This document shows positions 31,394-39,021 of a DNA stretch of 39,021 nt, one piece after another. Position 1 is the first letter of the stretch. Each line of letters starts with the position of its first letter. Position numbers and translations under genes: made by a program. The notes beneath the pieces were generated by a model that saw only the letters and a program-made list of their open reading frames with translations, did not search any database and was not told the origin of the DNA. The stretch is from Lasiodiplodia sp. COLG20 (Eukaryota > Ascomycota > Dothideomycetes > Botryosphaeriales > Botryosphaeriaceae). The stretch lies in assembly GCA_009801085.1 (NCBI GenBank), contig VNWV01000061.1:1-39021 (forward strand), written 5' to 3'.

Positions 31394-32259
31394 GGGGGCT
31401 TCAAAGATTGTTTCGAACTACGGAAACCGATTTGTGCGGGTGGGGGATGTCTTTTGTGTTTCGAGACCCTCTTGCTGTGCCGCACCTCAATCGCTTAGCC
31501 CGCCCCTGTGCTACACGTGCTTTCAACTATTTGATCAAAACTCTGGGCATTGTGGGTATTACACAGCTATTGCAAGCACCCCATAGTGGGCCTTCAGACT
31601 TTACAGGTTGAGATAGGCCAATGATATGGAGAGACAAGCGGCAATCTCTAACGAGCGGGCTCTGGAACCGGGCAGTTAGCGCCGGCCCCCACGCAAGGGT
31701 ACAACAGCTCAGGGATGCCGATCTGCGTCTATTGTCCGCTTCCAAGAATAAAATTCTAAACTAAAAAAATCTTTCAAATGTCAATGCATGCTTTTAAGTC
31801 CATCAGCTTTACGGATGACGAGATGGTTGACTATCGTTGTCTTGCTGTCGAAGAGTGGGGTTGGACTGCCATTATGAATGTTTGAGGGCTAGTGAAATGG
31901 GATGGGCATTGTAATTGGTTGGTTTGCTCCCCATGTAAGTTTATTTAGCGCCCACCCACCCCCCCTCCTTGTTTCTGTATCATCCTTACCGTAAGTGGTT
32001 ATCGCGGTGGAACTGCGCATCCATCGGGTAAATTCAATTGGCTATCAAGAACGAGTGTTATTCGCGTTGGCGCTTATAGCGCTACTGTTCTACAGTGGGC
32101 AATGCGTTTTCTTCTACTTAATTACTTTCTTTTTCGTGGCCTTCCACTCCGCCACATTCCGTTTCGTCACACGCTTTCCGTTACGAAGCAACGTACAACA
32201 CGTACGTTCAACTCTCCATCTCCAAATTTATATTTACTAACCATACTCGCATCTATAGC
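31394..32259. other. Divergent intergenic region with repeat copy B and HET-gene promoter
   Basis: The left part (to 31745) is repeat copy B, directly abutting the start codon of the PD-(D/E)XK-like gene. The right part is the promoter of the HET gene. A CTAACC...CTATAG stretch just before the ATG at 32260 could be the end of a 5' UTR intron. No other feature was seen. Confidence 0.5.
31402..31745. repeat. Diverged repeat, copy B (pair with 28497-28741)
   Basis: This is the longer and more GC-rich member of the pair, and includes GAGCGGGCTCTGGAACCGGG and GCGCCGGCCCCCACGCAA, which align to A/T-richer versions in copy A. It is in direct orientation relative to copy A. It begins within about 10 bases of the start codon of the PD-(D/E)XK-like gene, so it may form part of that gene's 5' UTR or promoter. 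Confidence 0.5.
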
Positions 32260-34461
32260 ATGACTTACACCTACAGTCCTCTGGAAACTGGACAAATCCG
32301 ATTGCTGGTACTCAACCCTGGAGCGTTCAATGACGACATCTATATCTCTTTATGCGCCCACGACTTGGGTGACAGCGGGACCAGGGAATCATACGAAGCA
32401 GTCTCCTACGTTTGGGGCTCGACGCAGTTCACAAGGTCCATTCAATGCGACGGGCACGAGCTGCTTGTCACAGAGAGCGTGGAGACACTACTGCGCCACG
32501 TACGCTCCCGACACGTACCCCGCCGCCTCTGGGTCGACGGAATTTGCATCAACCAAATGGACCTTGCCGAGCGGAGCAGTCAGGTCTTGATGATGAAGAA
32601 AATCTTTTCGTCTCCCTCGCGTGTCTTAATTTGGGTGGGCCCAGAAGACGAGGACACGGTTCACGCAATCGAGCAGCTCTTGGAGTGGGGTGGGAAACCT
32701 CCAAAAGAAGACAATAGTTGGTCCTACTACATTGGCCAACACATCGACGCAGTACAACGCTTCACCAGGCGACCGTGGTTCCATCGAGTATGGACCTTTC
32801 AGGAAGCTTGCCTTTCACCCGACGCCGATATTATTTGTGGAAAATTCCAGCTGCCCTGGATGTGCGTGCTTGAAGCAGCGTCGAAGCTGATGTCCAGATC
32901 CATGCTGCAAAATGCCTTCGGCCGTGCCGCAGACAGCATGGCCGCCCTGATGTTGTTCTCTCCTTTGAATGAGAGAGCTGAGAGGCAGAAACCAGAGCTC
33001 TTGGACCTTCTAAGGCTTGGGAGAAACCGCGAAGCGACCGATGACCGGGACAAAGTCTTCGGCATTTTAGGCCTGCTTCACGCAGATGATAAAGCCTTAA
33101 TCATCCCAGACTATTCCATGGGTTTACCGGAGCTGTATATCCACTGTGCTCAGACTATTCTAATGAGTAGTCGCGATCTCCGTCTCCTCACAAGCTGCCT
33201 AGGCCCTATCCAACGTCCGAACTTGCCTTCCTGGGTGCCAGACTGGCGTGTGAGGCGTCGCGCAGCAGTGCTACAGGGCTTTGACTTGGGAATGGGTAAA
33301 ACTGAGATGTACCATCTCAACGGAGCTCAGACCTTCGGCTCCAGTCCAGCATCCGTCGTGTCTGGAAGGACTCTCCACCAACGAGGAGCATATCTGGGCA
33401 CCGTCACGTCTACACATTCACTTGCCGCTTTCTTACAGTCAGTTGAAGCATCTATACAGTATGATTACGTCTCCGGACTAAAAACACATTGGAAGGGATT
33501 TGGGCCCGAGTTTCGCAAGCTGCTGAATTCGTTGTCTTTGGACAGCTTATACAATCAGACTGGCGAGAGCTCGCAGATGGCGCTTCTGCGAACCCTTTCC
33601 GCAAACAGACTACCGGAAGAAAAAGCCATGAGAAAGTTCGTGCTGGAATCTGGCGAAGCTGCTTACCGACGGTTTCAGTCCTTCCTCCTGAAAATCTACC
33701 ACCATATGATGCTACTGCAAAATGAACCGGCAGAATTATCGTTCGTAAAAGACACGATAGAGAAAATGGAGAACAACGATTATTCTCTCGACTACGCGTC
33801 GATATTGGCCTTTGGCTCCGAGTACGCAGAGCGAACGCCCAATATCGATCCAAGGAGACTTTGTCGGATATATCTAGGCAAGAAAGAAGATATCATACCG
33901 CCTGAATGGGCGACAGAGTTGTTGGCTATTTACGTCCGTCAGAAAGCGCCGGTGGAAAGGTCTGGAGAGAGCAGTGGCGAAGACACAAGCCTACAAGATA
34001 TTCAGGACTTTCTTTTTGTTTGTGATATTGCCTGGACCGTTCTCGACGTTCCTCTTTCTTCGTTTGGAGGAGCCTCCGGCCGGGCAAACATGTCAACGCC
34101 ACAGAAACTGTTTTACGAAACGAGCGCAGAGAGGATCATCGATAAGATGGGCTCCAACATGCTGACATTTTCATCCTCCCGCGTCGTTTTCAAAACCGAC
34201 AATGGGCTTATCGGCCTCGGACCTGACTACATGTCCGAAGGGGATGAGGTGTGGGACTTGGTTGGTGGCGATGTACCGTTTTTGTTGAGGCAAGGAACTT
34301 CGGATTCAAAGCATGAAGACGGGCGCCGCTACAGACTAATTGGAGAATGCTATGTGCACGGAGTTATGAGTGGAGAACTGTGGGAGGAAGAGACTGAACA
34401 AAGCGCAACTCGCTCGTTAAGGGGAAAGGACTTAAAGTTCGAGACGATAAATATTGTTTAG
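32260..34461 (+). CDS. HET-domain (heterokaryon incompatibility) protein
   Basis: An intronless frame of 733 codons from ATG at 32260. The HET domain spans about residues 45-183, with its three blocks: YEAVSYVWG (45-53), LWVDGICINQMDLAERSSQV (90-109) and RVLIWVGPE (121-129), closed by RPWFHRVWTFQEACL. The C-terminus has the usual GECYVHGVMSGELWEE ending found in full-length HET-6-like proteins, so the gene looks complete. HET proteins trigger cell death when incompatible strains fuse; the HET domain is distantly related to TIR-type domains and works as a death effector. There is no NACHT, WD40 or ankyrin part in this protein. A partner gene cannot be told from the sequence, though several nonself-recognition-type genes lie within the window. 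Confidence 0.92.
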   Translation: MTYTYSPLETGQIRLLVLNPGAFNDDIYISLCAHDLGDSGTRESYEAVSYVWGSTQFTRSIQCDGHELLVTESVETLLRHVRSRHVPRRLWVDGICINQMDLAERSSQVLMMKKIFSSPSRVLIWVGPEDEDTVHAIEQLLEWGGKPPKEDNSWSYYIGQHIDAVQRFTRRPWFHRVWTFQEACLSPDADIICGKFQLPWMCVLEAASKLMSRSMLQNAFGRAADSMAALMLFSPLNERAERQKPELLDLLRLGRNREATDDRDKVFGILGLLHADDKALIIPDYSMGLPELYIHCAQTILMSSRDLRLLTSCLGPIQRPNLPSWVPDWRVRRRAAVLQGFDLGMGKTEMYHLNGAQTFGSSPASVVSGRTLHQRGAYLGTVTSTHSLAAFLQSVEASIQYDYVSGLKTHWKGFGPEFRKLLNSLSLDSLYNQTGESSQMALLRTLSANRLPEEKAMRKFVLESGEAAYRRFQSFLLKIYHHMMLLQNEPAELSFVKDTIEKMENNDYSLDYASILAFGSEYAERTPNIDPRRLCRIYLGKKEDIIPPEWATELLAIYVRQKAPVERSGESSGEDTSLQDIQDFLFVCDIAWTVLDVPLSSFGGASGRANMSTPQKLFYETSAERIIDKMGSNMLTFSSSRVVFKTDNGLIGLGPDYMSEGDEVWDLVGGDVPFLLRQGTSDSKHEDGRRYRLIGECYVHGVMSGELWEEETEQSATRSLRGKDLKFETINIV

Positions 34462-35275
34462 CGGTTTCTGCAAACAGGAATTTTATAGTCCCCTCTCGCG
34501 GCCGATACCTAGCATAGATTACATCTTAAGTGCTGTTCTGATGCTGTTAGAGGCTTGTATACTGAGATTATACTGTCGCTCTTTTCACGGACGGCGTTTG
34601 GCATCTAACTTTTACGGAACTACTATAGTAAAAAAAAGAGTTCTACTTATTAATTAGTTTAAGGTCTTTGAAAGGCGGTTAGCAGCACGTATTACTACGT
34701 AAGGCTTAGGTATTTACCCGTTTACCTCCTTAGCTTCGCCTATCACAACCGTTCCCCTGCAAGCCCACCTGCTCCGCCTCCATCTCTCCCAGCGCTTGTC
34801 GGTCATTCTCACCTACTTTCTCTTCGCCTCGATAACTGCAACGTCGCCGCGTGTCACCTTCCCCTCCTGCAGCCGACCGCCGCCGCTCCTCCTCCTCCTC
34901 CTCCCACCACGTCGACAGCACGGCAGCGCTCTTCGCCGACCGACGCCATCGCCCTTGCCCGCCTCGAGCGACTGCCTCCTCTTCCGCCGCGGTGGTGTAT
35001 TTCGAGTTGGCGGAGGCGCACTTGGGGTCGTGGAATGGCTTTGCTGGCGCGTTGGTGGTCGCCGAGAGAGCGGCGTAGCGGTGCTCGGTGAGGAGGGAGG
35101 GGACTGCGGCGAAGCCGGGGTGCGGAGCGTGGTGAATGGTGGATGGCGAGGTGAGGTGAGGTGAGGTGGGGTTTTAGAATTTCTATAAGGAGCGATGATA
35201 AGGAAAATACAAAAAAAAAAAAAACGTTCATCACCGCTACCTAGTAGAACAGTCTTTATGCGCCACGCTCATCTT
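34462..35275. other. Intergenic region with GC-rich island and simple repeats
   Basis: An AT-rich stretch (34600-34700) is followed by a GC-rich island (about 34740-35160) with a CTC/CCT run at 34886-34906, five-base GAGGT repeats near 35146-35165 and a poly(A) run at about 35208-35224. A minus-strand frame in the island looks weakly coding and is listed separately. Confidence 0.45.
34730..35100 (-). other. Possible coding relic or exon (unassigned)
   Basis: One minus-strand frame stays open to a TAA at 34732-34730 and reads AALSATTNAPAKPFHDPKC, SANSKYTTAAEEEAVARGG, STWWEEEEEERRR and GEMEAEQVGLQGNG. A usable acceptor (CGCCGCAG) precedes it near 35109. There is no ATG in frame and no domain. 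In GC-rich sequence open frames arise easily, so this may be chance, a decayed gene or one exon of an unseen gene. Confidence 0.22.
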
Positions 35276-35441
35276 CTATTTTGCATCCGCCCACGTAATT
35301 AACACTTTCATTGTCCCGCCAGTCCCCGTTTTCTTATCCTTAAACCCTACGGCTATCATTCCTATCTTGGTCTCGTCGTTCACGGAAGAGACGGGGAGAC
35401 TACTTATTACGATATCTTCCGTCACAGCCTCCTCTATTGTT
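35276..35441 (-). pseudogene. Coding-like second exon, out of register with the cysteine-rich ORF
   Basis: A 55-codon minus-strand frame ends at TAG (35278-35276) and has clear coding character (DIVISSLPVSSVNDETKIG, MIAVGFKDKK, MKVLITWADAK). Just upstream is a textbook 68-nt intron at 35509-35442: donor AAG|GTTAGT, branch TACTGAC, acceptor CTACTAG. The exon frame is shifted by one base relative to the cysteine-rich ORF, whose TAA sits immediately before the donor. The mismatch falls at or next to a four-base A run (plus 35518-35521). I read it as the former 3' exon of that gene, lost through a small indel, or as a homopolymer error in the assembly. Confidence 0.5.
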
Positions 35442-35510
35442 CTAGTAGAGTCATGTCAGTATCTATCTCTGTATACATAGAGTCAGAAAACAACAACTAA
35501 AAGACTAACC

Positions 35511-35900
35511 TTAATTGTTTTCACAACATTGGTCTGCCAGCGATTCCGTCTTACACGGACAGTAGCCCCCAGGGGTAGAAGGCCAGCAGTTGTTCGTATT
35601 GCAAGGCGGTCGTTCAGGCGCTCCTTGAGCGCAGCATAGCTGTTCGCTGATGGACACACAGTCGCATATACCGCCTGGGGTGTAGGGATAGCATGGCTCC
35701 ACGCATTGCTGATTCTGGCGCAGTTCGATGCGATGTGCGATTTCGAGAGTATCGTAGGGAAACTGTGTGACTATGTCTTTTTGGATCACGTTTTCGTCGT
35801 CGTTTGGCCCAGGGTAGGAAGGAAGACCGGTAGGACGGGTGCATTTAGCGGCGCATAACGTAATAAACGAGAAGATAGAAAAGATTAGAAAGCGAATCAT
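35511..35900 (-). CDS. Small secreted cysteine-rich protein (effector-like), duplicated 6-Cys module
   Basis: An open frame of 129 codons from ATG at 35900. Residues 1-18 (MIRFLIFSIFSFITLCAA) are a signal peptide, with likely cleavage after Ala-18. The mature part has 13 cysteines. Residues 66-90 and 100-126 are tandem copies of one module, C-x3/4-C-x8-C-x-C-x7/8-CC, sharing TPGGxC in the middle. A linker of about 45 residues with a DDEN acidic patch precedes them. It would be secreted and disulfide-bonded. Such proteins are often plant- or niche-associated effectors, but no host, target or toxicity can be inferred here. The gene sits in an AT-rich pocket, a common setting for fungal effectors. 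The stop comes just before a good intron donor and a second coding-like exon in another frame, so the natural C-terminus may be lost. Confidence 0.7.
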   Translation of the reverse strand: MIRFLIFSIFSFITLCAAKCTRPTGLPSYPGPNDDENVIQKDIVTQFPYDTLEIAHRIELRQNQQCVEPCYPYTPGGICDCVSISEQLCCAQGAPERPPCNTNNCWPSTPGGYCPCKTESLADQCCENN

Positions 35901-36771
35901 AGCTGGTGCGTAGTAAATGTTCGTTGTCGAAAGAGGATGGTGATACGAAAATCTAATTTTTTAGAATATACTCCATGCTTCTCTTATACTATGTAGATCT
36001 TTATCGTATATAATCTCGATAACTAACAGAAACCCCATAAATAAACTTTACTATTGATAGAAATCGTGTGAGAAAACCTTAATACATAGTAGGCTCGAGA
36101 CTAAGAAAGCCTAAATATAAATAGAGAAAGTTGTTGGACTAGAACGAGTCACAGTGAAACAAGGGTATAGTCAGCTCCGTACTACCGAACCCAATCGGCC
36201 TTATCATGTCGAGGGTGAATGCGTCTGGCGGGATGGTTGCGACAATATGGAACGAGAGCGCTGCCGAACGCACGTTCGATCGCGTTGCGCCTCAGCCCAA
36301 TCTCGTCGCTTGTACCTTCTGACAGGCTGGAATCAAATCTCCCTCTCGGGACTGACCGTCGCTTTCCTGCTGCTGAGCTTCTCCTCCTCCTCTAACCCTC
36401 TTGCTCTTTATCCATTGCATCGGATGGAAACATTTTCTGATCCTTCTATGGCCATCTGGAAAGCACGGCCTTCGTCATACTGTTGGCAGTGTATCGGGGC
36501 GACAGAAGCTCGAGCGGTATAGGTGGACGGGTCGACTGTGCTCGTATTCGGACGCAAAACGAAACGACAGATGGCCTACAAAACGAACGCAGCGCTCCCG
36601 ATTGAGGACGCCGCGCCGTGGCGTTGGCTTAAAGCATGCGGCGGCCCTCCGCGGAGCTCCGCCGCTGCGTTAGTCGCTAAGGCCATACCAGGGAAGTTTC
36701 TCCAGTTGCTTGGCGTATTCCTCTGCGTTGTGGTGCGAGACTGCCTGCCTACAGCTTGGAAAAGTACAGTA
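35901..36771. other. Intergenic; AT-rich left part, mixed right part
   Basis: 35901-36130 is strongly AT-rich and would hold the promoter of the cysteine-rich gene. Further right the composition rises in GC, with a GC-rich inverted repeat near 36639-36665 (GCGGCGG...CCGCCGC). Open plus-strand frames (36154-36522, 36401-36673) show no domain or coding signature. Confidence 0.4.
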
Positions 36772-37560
36772 TCACGCTGATGAACCACCATGGCGTTGAT
36801 CATCGGCTCGCCCCAAACACGCCGCACCCGCTTTAGAGGCCATCGCAGCCTTCACCACCGGCACCAGCACGTTCGGCCACTGGCACGGAAGCCGCGTGTC
36901 CCGCCTAGTGGCGCAGAGCCGCTGGCTTACGCCGCACTTGAAGCAGCGGTATGGAGAAGGGAAGGAAAGGGGTGCTCGACATGACCGTGCTTCCATGCAC
37001 ACCACGCGCCCAGCTTTCGCAGCCGCCGCCTGCTCAAGGCCGCCCTCCGACTGCCAGCGTTTCGCTGACTGTCGTAGAACCTGACTATTCCGACCGCTGT
37101 TGCTGCTTTCAACGAGCGTGATTTTCCATGACACCCGGAACTAGTACACCCTTAGATTATGCCCATACCTTCCCACATCCCTCGTATTGAACGTGACGGT
37201 CTTGTCGTTGTCGGATCGCTGCAATTCGGAAGGAGTGGTGGTCGGCGCGTCGGGGCGCTGGGTGGAGGGTGCAACGACGGCGGATGGGCGGAGAAGCAGG
37301 ACTCGCGGCTGGTTTCTGAGCAGAAGGTAGCGACGGCAGAGGTGGGCGGAGGCGGATGTTTGGGGCGTGCTGGAAGACGCGTCGCCGGAAGACGCGTCGC
37401 GGGGATTAAGTAGCGCGTTTCGCTGGCGGCTGGCGGGGTCGAGCGGCGGCGGCGCGGGCCGGAAGATCGCGCAGCCGATCCGGCCACACCTGCGCTTGCG
37501 CGACCGCGTTTCAACTTCCGCTTCTCCACTTCCGCGCCCGCCACTCCTCCGCAACTTCAT
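36772..37560 (-). CDS. Possible two-exon gene, unknown (low support)
   Basis: An ATG at 37560 opens a frame to 37141 that is Arg/Ser/Pro-rich at first and ends ...RSDNDKTVTFNTRDVG. A donor GTATGG near 37172 and an acceptor CAACAG near 37102 would join it in frame to a second open stretch ending at 36772. That stretch contains YRCFKCGVSQRLC and LPCQWPNVLVPVVKAA, hinting at a cysteine-paired metal site. All frames on both strands are long here because of GC richness, so chance is a serious alternative. A 15-base tandem duplication (37365-37395, GGAAGACGCGTCGC unit) lies inside. No family was recognised. Confidence 0.25.
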
Positions 37561-38316
37561 CGCTCCCCCATCAATTTAACTCTTGTATTTCGCTGTACGT
37601 ATCCCTCTCCTCATGTCCAATCCTCTTCCGGCACTCGCGCCCTTCAGCACTTACCATCATTGCGTCTTCATAGGCTGAACGTCGTCGCTGGTGGTTGGGA
37701 CTGCCCGCTCTGCTTCGGTGTCCGGGTTGGTCCTGACGCTGCGTCCGTTTCCTTTCGCGCCAACCTTTCTATACGGGCACCGGGCTTGCCATCCCTGTGG
37801 CTTCGTAGGGCCCATCTCATCCGAGGTGGGGGTAAGTCGTCTGGAGCCGGTAGATTGGTAGCCGAATCGGAGCACCGCAGCGCTGCCGACGATTGCCTTT
37901 CGCGCCAGCCTCTCGATACGGGCACCGGGCTTGCCATCCCTGTGGCTTCGTAGGGCCCATCTCGTCCGAGGTGGGGGCAAGTCGTCTGGCGCCGGTCGAT
38001 TGGCCGCCGGATCGCATCTTCGCCGCGCTGGCGACCAACGCTGCCCAAGCCGAGTCAGGGCTGCTCAAAAGCCCGGGTGGGAGGGAATCCGCTATTGCGG
38101 GGTCTCGTTTGCCCTTTCTCTTCTACCTTAACCTGACTTGCTGATCACTCGTAGCCGCTCATGCCTCCCGCACGCCGCCACCATCCGCAAACCAACTCCA
38201 TACTCAACAGTCATGTGGTCGTCGCCCAGAACAACAATGGCGAACCCTGTTGTAGTTGTCATCTTAGCGTGAAGCATCATCAAGAAAAGTCCCAGGGCAG
38301 TATCAGCCTCCGCATC
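37561..38316. other. Intergenic with tandem duplication; promoter of the right-edge gene
   Basis: It contains the 145-bp tandem duplication at 37751-38040. The remaining 280 bases before 38317 are the probable promoter and 5' UTR of the last gene. They include an ATG at 38212 and one at 38239, both upstream of the chosen start and leading to short frames. Confidence 0.45.
37751..38040. repeat. Tandem duplication of a 145-bp unit
   Basis: Copies at 37751-37895 and 37896-38040 both start CCTTTCGCGCCA and share a perfect block GGGCACCGGGCTTGCCATCC and on through GGCTTCGTAGGGCCCATCTC. Most mismatches are transitions, and copy 1 often carries T or A where copy 2 has C or G (CTATACGG/CGATACGG, CTCATCC/CTCGTCC, GGGGTAAG/GGGGCAAG). 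No protein function was recognised in any frame. Confidence 0.85.
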
Positions 38317-39021
38317 ATGGCAAGCTTTGAGGGTTTCGCCGAGCCCGAGAGTCTAATCCTGTGGCTCCCCTTGGAGAACATCGCCCGCATGACCCTCCGT
38401 TTCAATGAGACGCGAATCCCATCCGCGATTGCCAACCAGCTCCGCCGAGATAGCTCATCACAACCTCAGCTTCTGTTCTTCGATATTTGTGTGCATGCTC
38501 CTGGCGTCGTTATTGTCCCCAAGCCTGCCCTTCGCCTTACCCCATCAGAGCCCGACCGTTCCAAGGTCGCCGCCTTTGCATCCATTTGCCAGGCCACCCA
38601 AGTCCACATCTTCGTACCAACCACGGACCAGACCACAGCCCTTCACCAAAGCCTGCAAACCTTCGCCGATGCCATCCATACCGGCAACATCACTTCTGTT
38701 GCTATCGATCTCGGTCATGCTCGAGGTGGAAGAGGCGCCAAGATTGCCACGTCGAGAGTCTTCCACATCGCTGAGCCCCCGCCACCGTATTATGGCGACA
38801 AGGAGGGCAAGCGTATTCGACCAGGTAACCACTTTCCTCCCCTCCCAACAAGCGCCAGACAGCCAATTTGTCCAGTGCCGGTCCCTCAGCTAATCCAAAC
38901 CTCGTCCTCGACCCCTCACCACCCTGTCCCTCCGCCATTGCTGATTCCCGTGACCCTCCACGCTTGTCCGCAGACGCCCTGCTGGAGCAGCTGGATACTA
39001 AACTCGAGACCAAACTCCGCG
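38317..39021 (+). CDS. Hypothetical protein, 5' part (runs off right edge)
   Basis: Exon 1 is 38317-38824, from an ATG (MASFEGFAEPESLILWLPLE). A likely intron follows at 38825-38889 (GTAACC...CTCAG). Exon 2 runs from 38890 to the window edge. The phase-1 join gives about 213 residues so far. Exon 1 has alternating hydrophobic strands and helices (NIARMTLRFNETRIPSAI, LLFFDICVHAPGVVIVPKP, VHIFVPTTDQTTALHQSL). After the intron the frame changes to a proline-rich linker and an amphipathic helix (LSADALLEQLDTKLETKLR), which supports the splice. Without splicing the frame also stays open but turns Pro/Ser-rich. I do not recognise a domain. Confidence 0.65.
   Translation, partial: MASFEGFAEPESLILWLPLENIARMTLRFNETRIPSAIANQLRRDSSSQPQLLFFDICVHAPGVVIVPKPALRLTPSEPDRSKVAAFASICQATQVHIFVPTTDQTTALHQSLQTFADAIHTGNITSVAIDLGHARGGRGAKIATSRVFHIAEPPPPYYGDKEGKRIRPGNHFPPLPTSARQPICPVPVPQLIQTSSSTPHHPVPPPLLIPVTLHACPQTPCWSSWILNSRPNSA

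Noticed and set aside
35208..35224. Poly(A) run as a possible retroposon tail
   Set aside because: It is short, with no target-site duplication or retroposon body recognised beside it.
38405..38893. Plus-strand open frame of 162 codons
   Set aside because: It is a shadow of the partial gene starting at 38317, whose frame has better coding composition and continues through a sensible splice.
1..39021. tRNA genes, rRNA, CRISPR arrays and intact transposons
   Set aside because: No B-box-like GGTTCGANTCC in a tRNA context, no rRNA blocks, no spaced identical repeats, and no transposase, reverse transcriptase or terminal repeats were recognised by eye.

Overview
The window looks like nuclear DNA of a filamentous ascomycete (Pezizomycotina). 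Genes are split by short introns of 46-120 nt with GTRNGN-type donors and CTRAY-like branch sites. The protein families are typical of such fungi: a HET domain, DUF6604, DUF3632, an F-box protein, fungal CorA-like membrane modules, ankyrin repeats and a caspase-like fragment. No tRNA, rRNA, CRISPR array or intact transposon was recognised. A Dothideomycete-like source is my guess from the family mix, not something the sequence proves.

Layout from left to right. At 1-259 is the 5' end of an unknown minus-strand gene. An F-box protein lies at 832-2151 (-). Decayed ankyrin repeats follow at 2464-2760 (-). A DUF3632-type gene at 2846-3795 (-) is interrupted by one amber codon. A CorA-like membrane protein is at 4468-6045 (-). 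At 7094-8283 (+) there is a broken caspase-like fragment and a frameshifted hypothetical gene. A ten-exon MUP1-type amino acid permease spans 9454-11668 (+) and contains one GC-AG intron. A sulfotransferase-like P-loop protein is at 12361-13203 (+). The largest gene, twelve exons at 13391-18165 (-), encodes a pseudo-hydrolase/ankyrin/CorA-like protein. About 2.5 kb without a recognised gene follows, then a DUF6604 protein at 20702-23236 (-). A PRiA4_ORF3-like protein is at 23873-24753 (+), and an intronless multi-pass membrane protein at 26126-28324 (+). A PD-(D/E)XK-like protein at 28916-31393 (-) is bracketed by two diverged copies of a repeat. A HET-domain protein is at 32260-34461 (+). A small secreted cysteine-rich protein sits in an AT-rich pocket at 35276-35900 (-). 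A GC-rich, poorly resolved stretch contains a 145-bp tandem duplication (37751-38040). The 5' part of an unknown gene (38317 onward, +) runs off the right edge.

The window reads as an accessory, fast-evolving region. Families linked to fungal nonself recognition or programmed death (HET, ankyrin plus hydrolase, caspase-like) lie among broken genes whose lesions often fit C-to-T change. A secreted cysteine-rich candidate effector sits near the HET gene. I see no single metabolic operon-like cluster. The permease and the P-loop gene are likely independent housekeeping or accessory genes. All splice models were built by hand from reading frame and splice-site consensus and have not been tested against transcripts.
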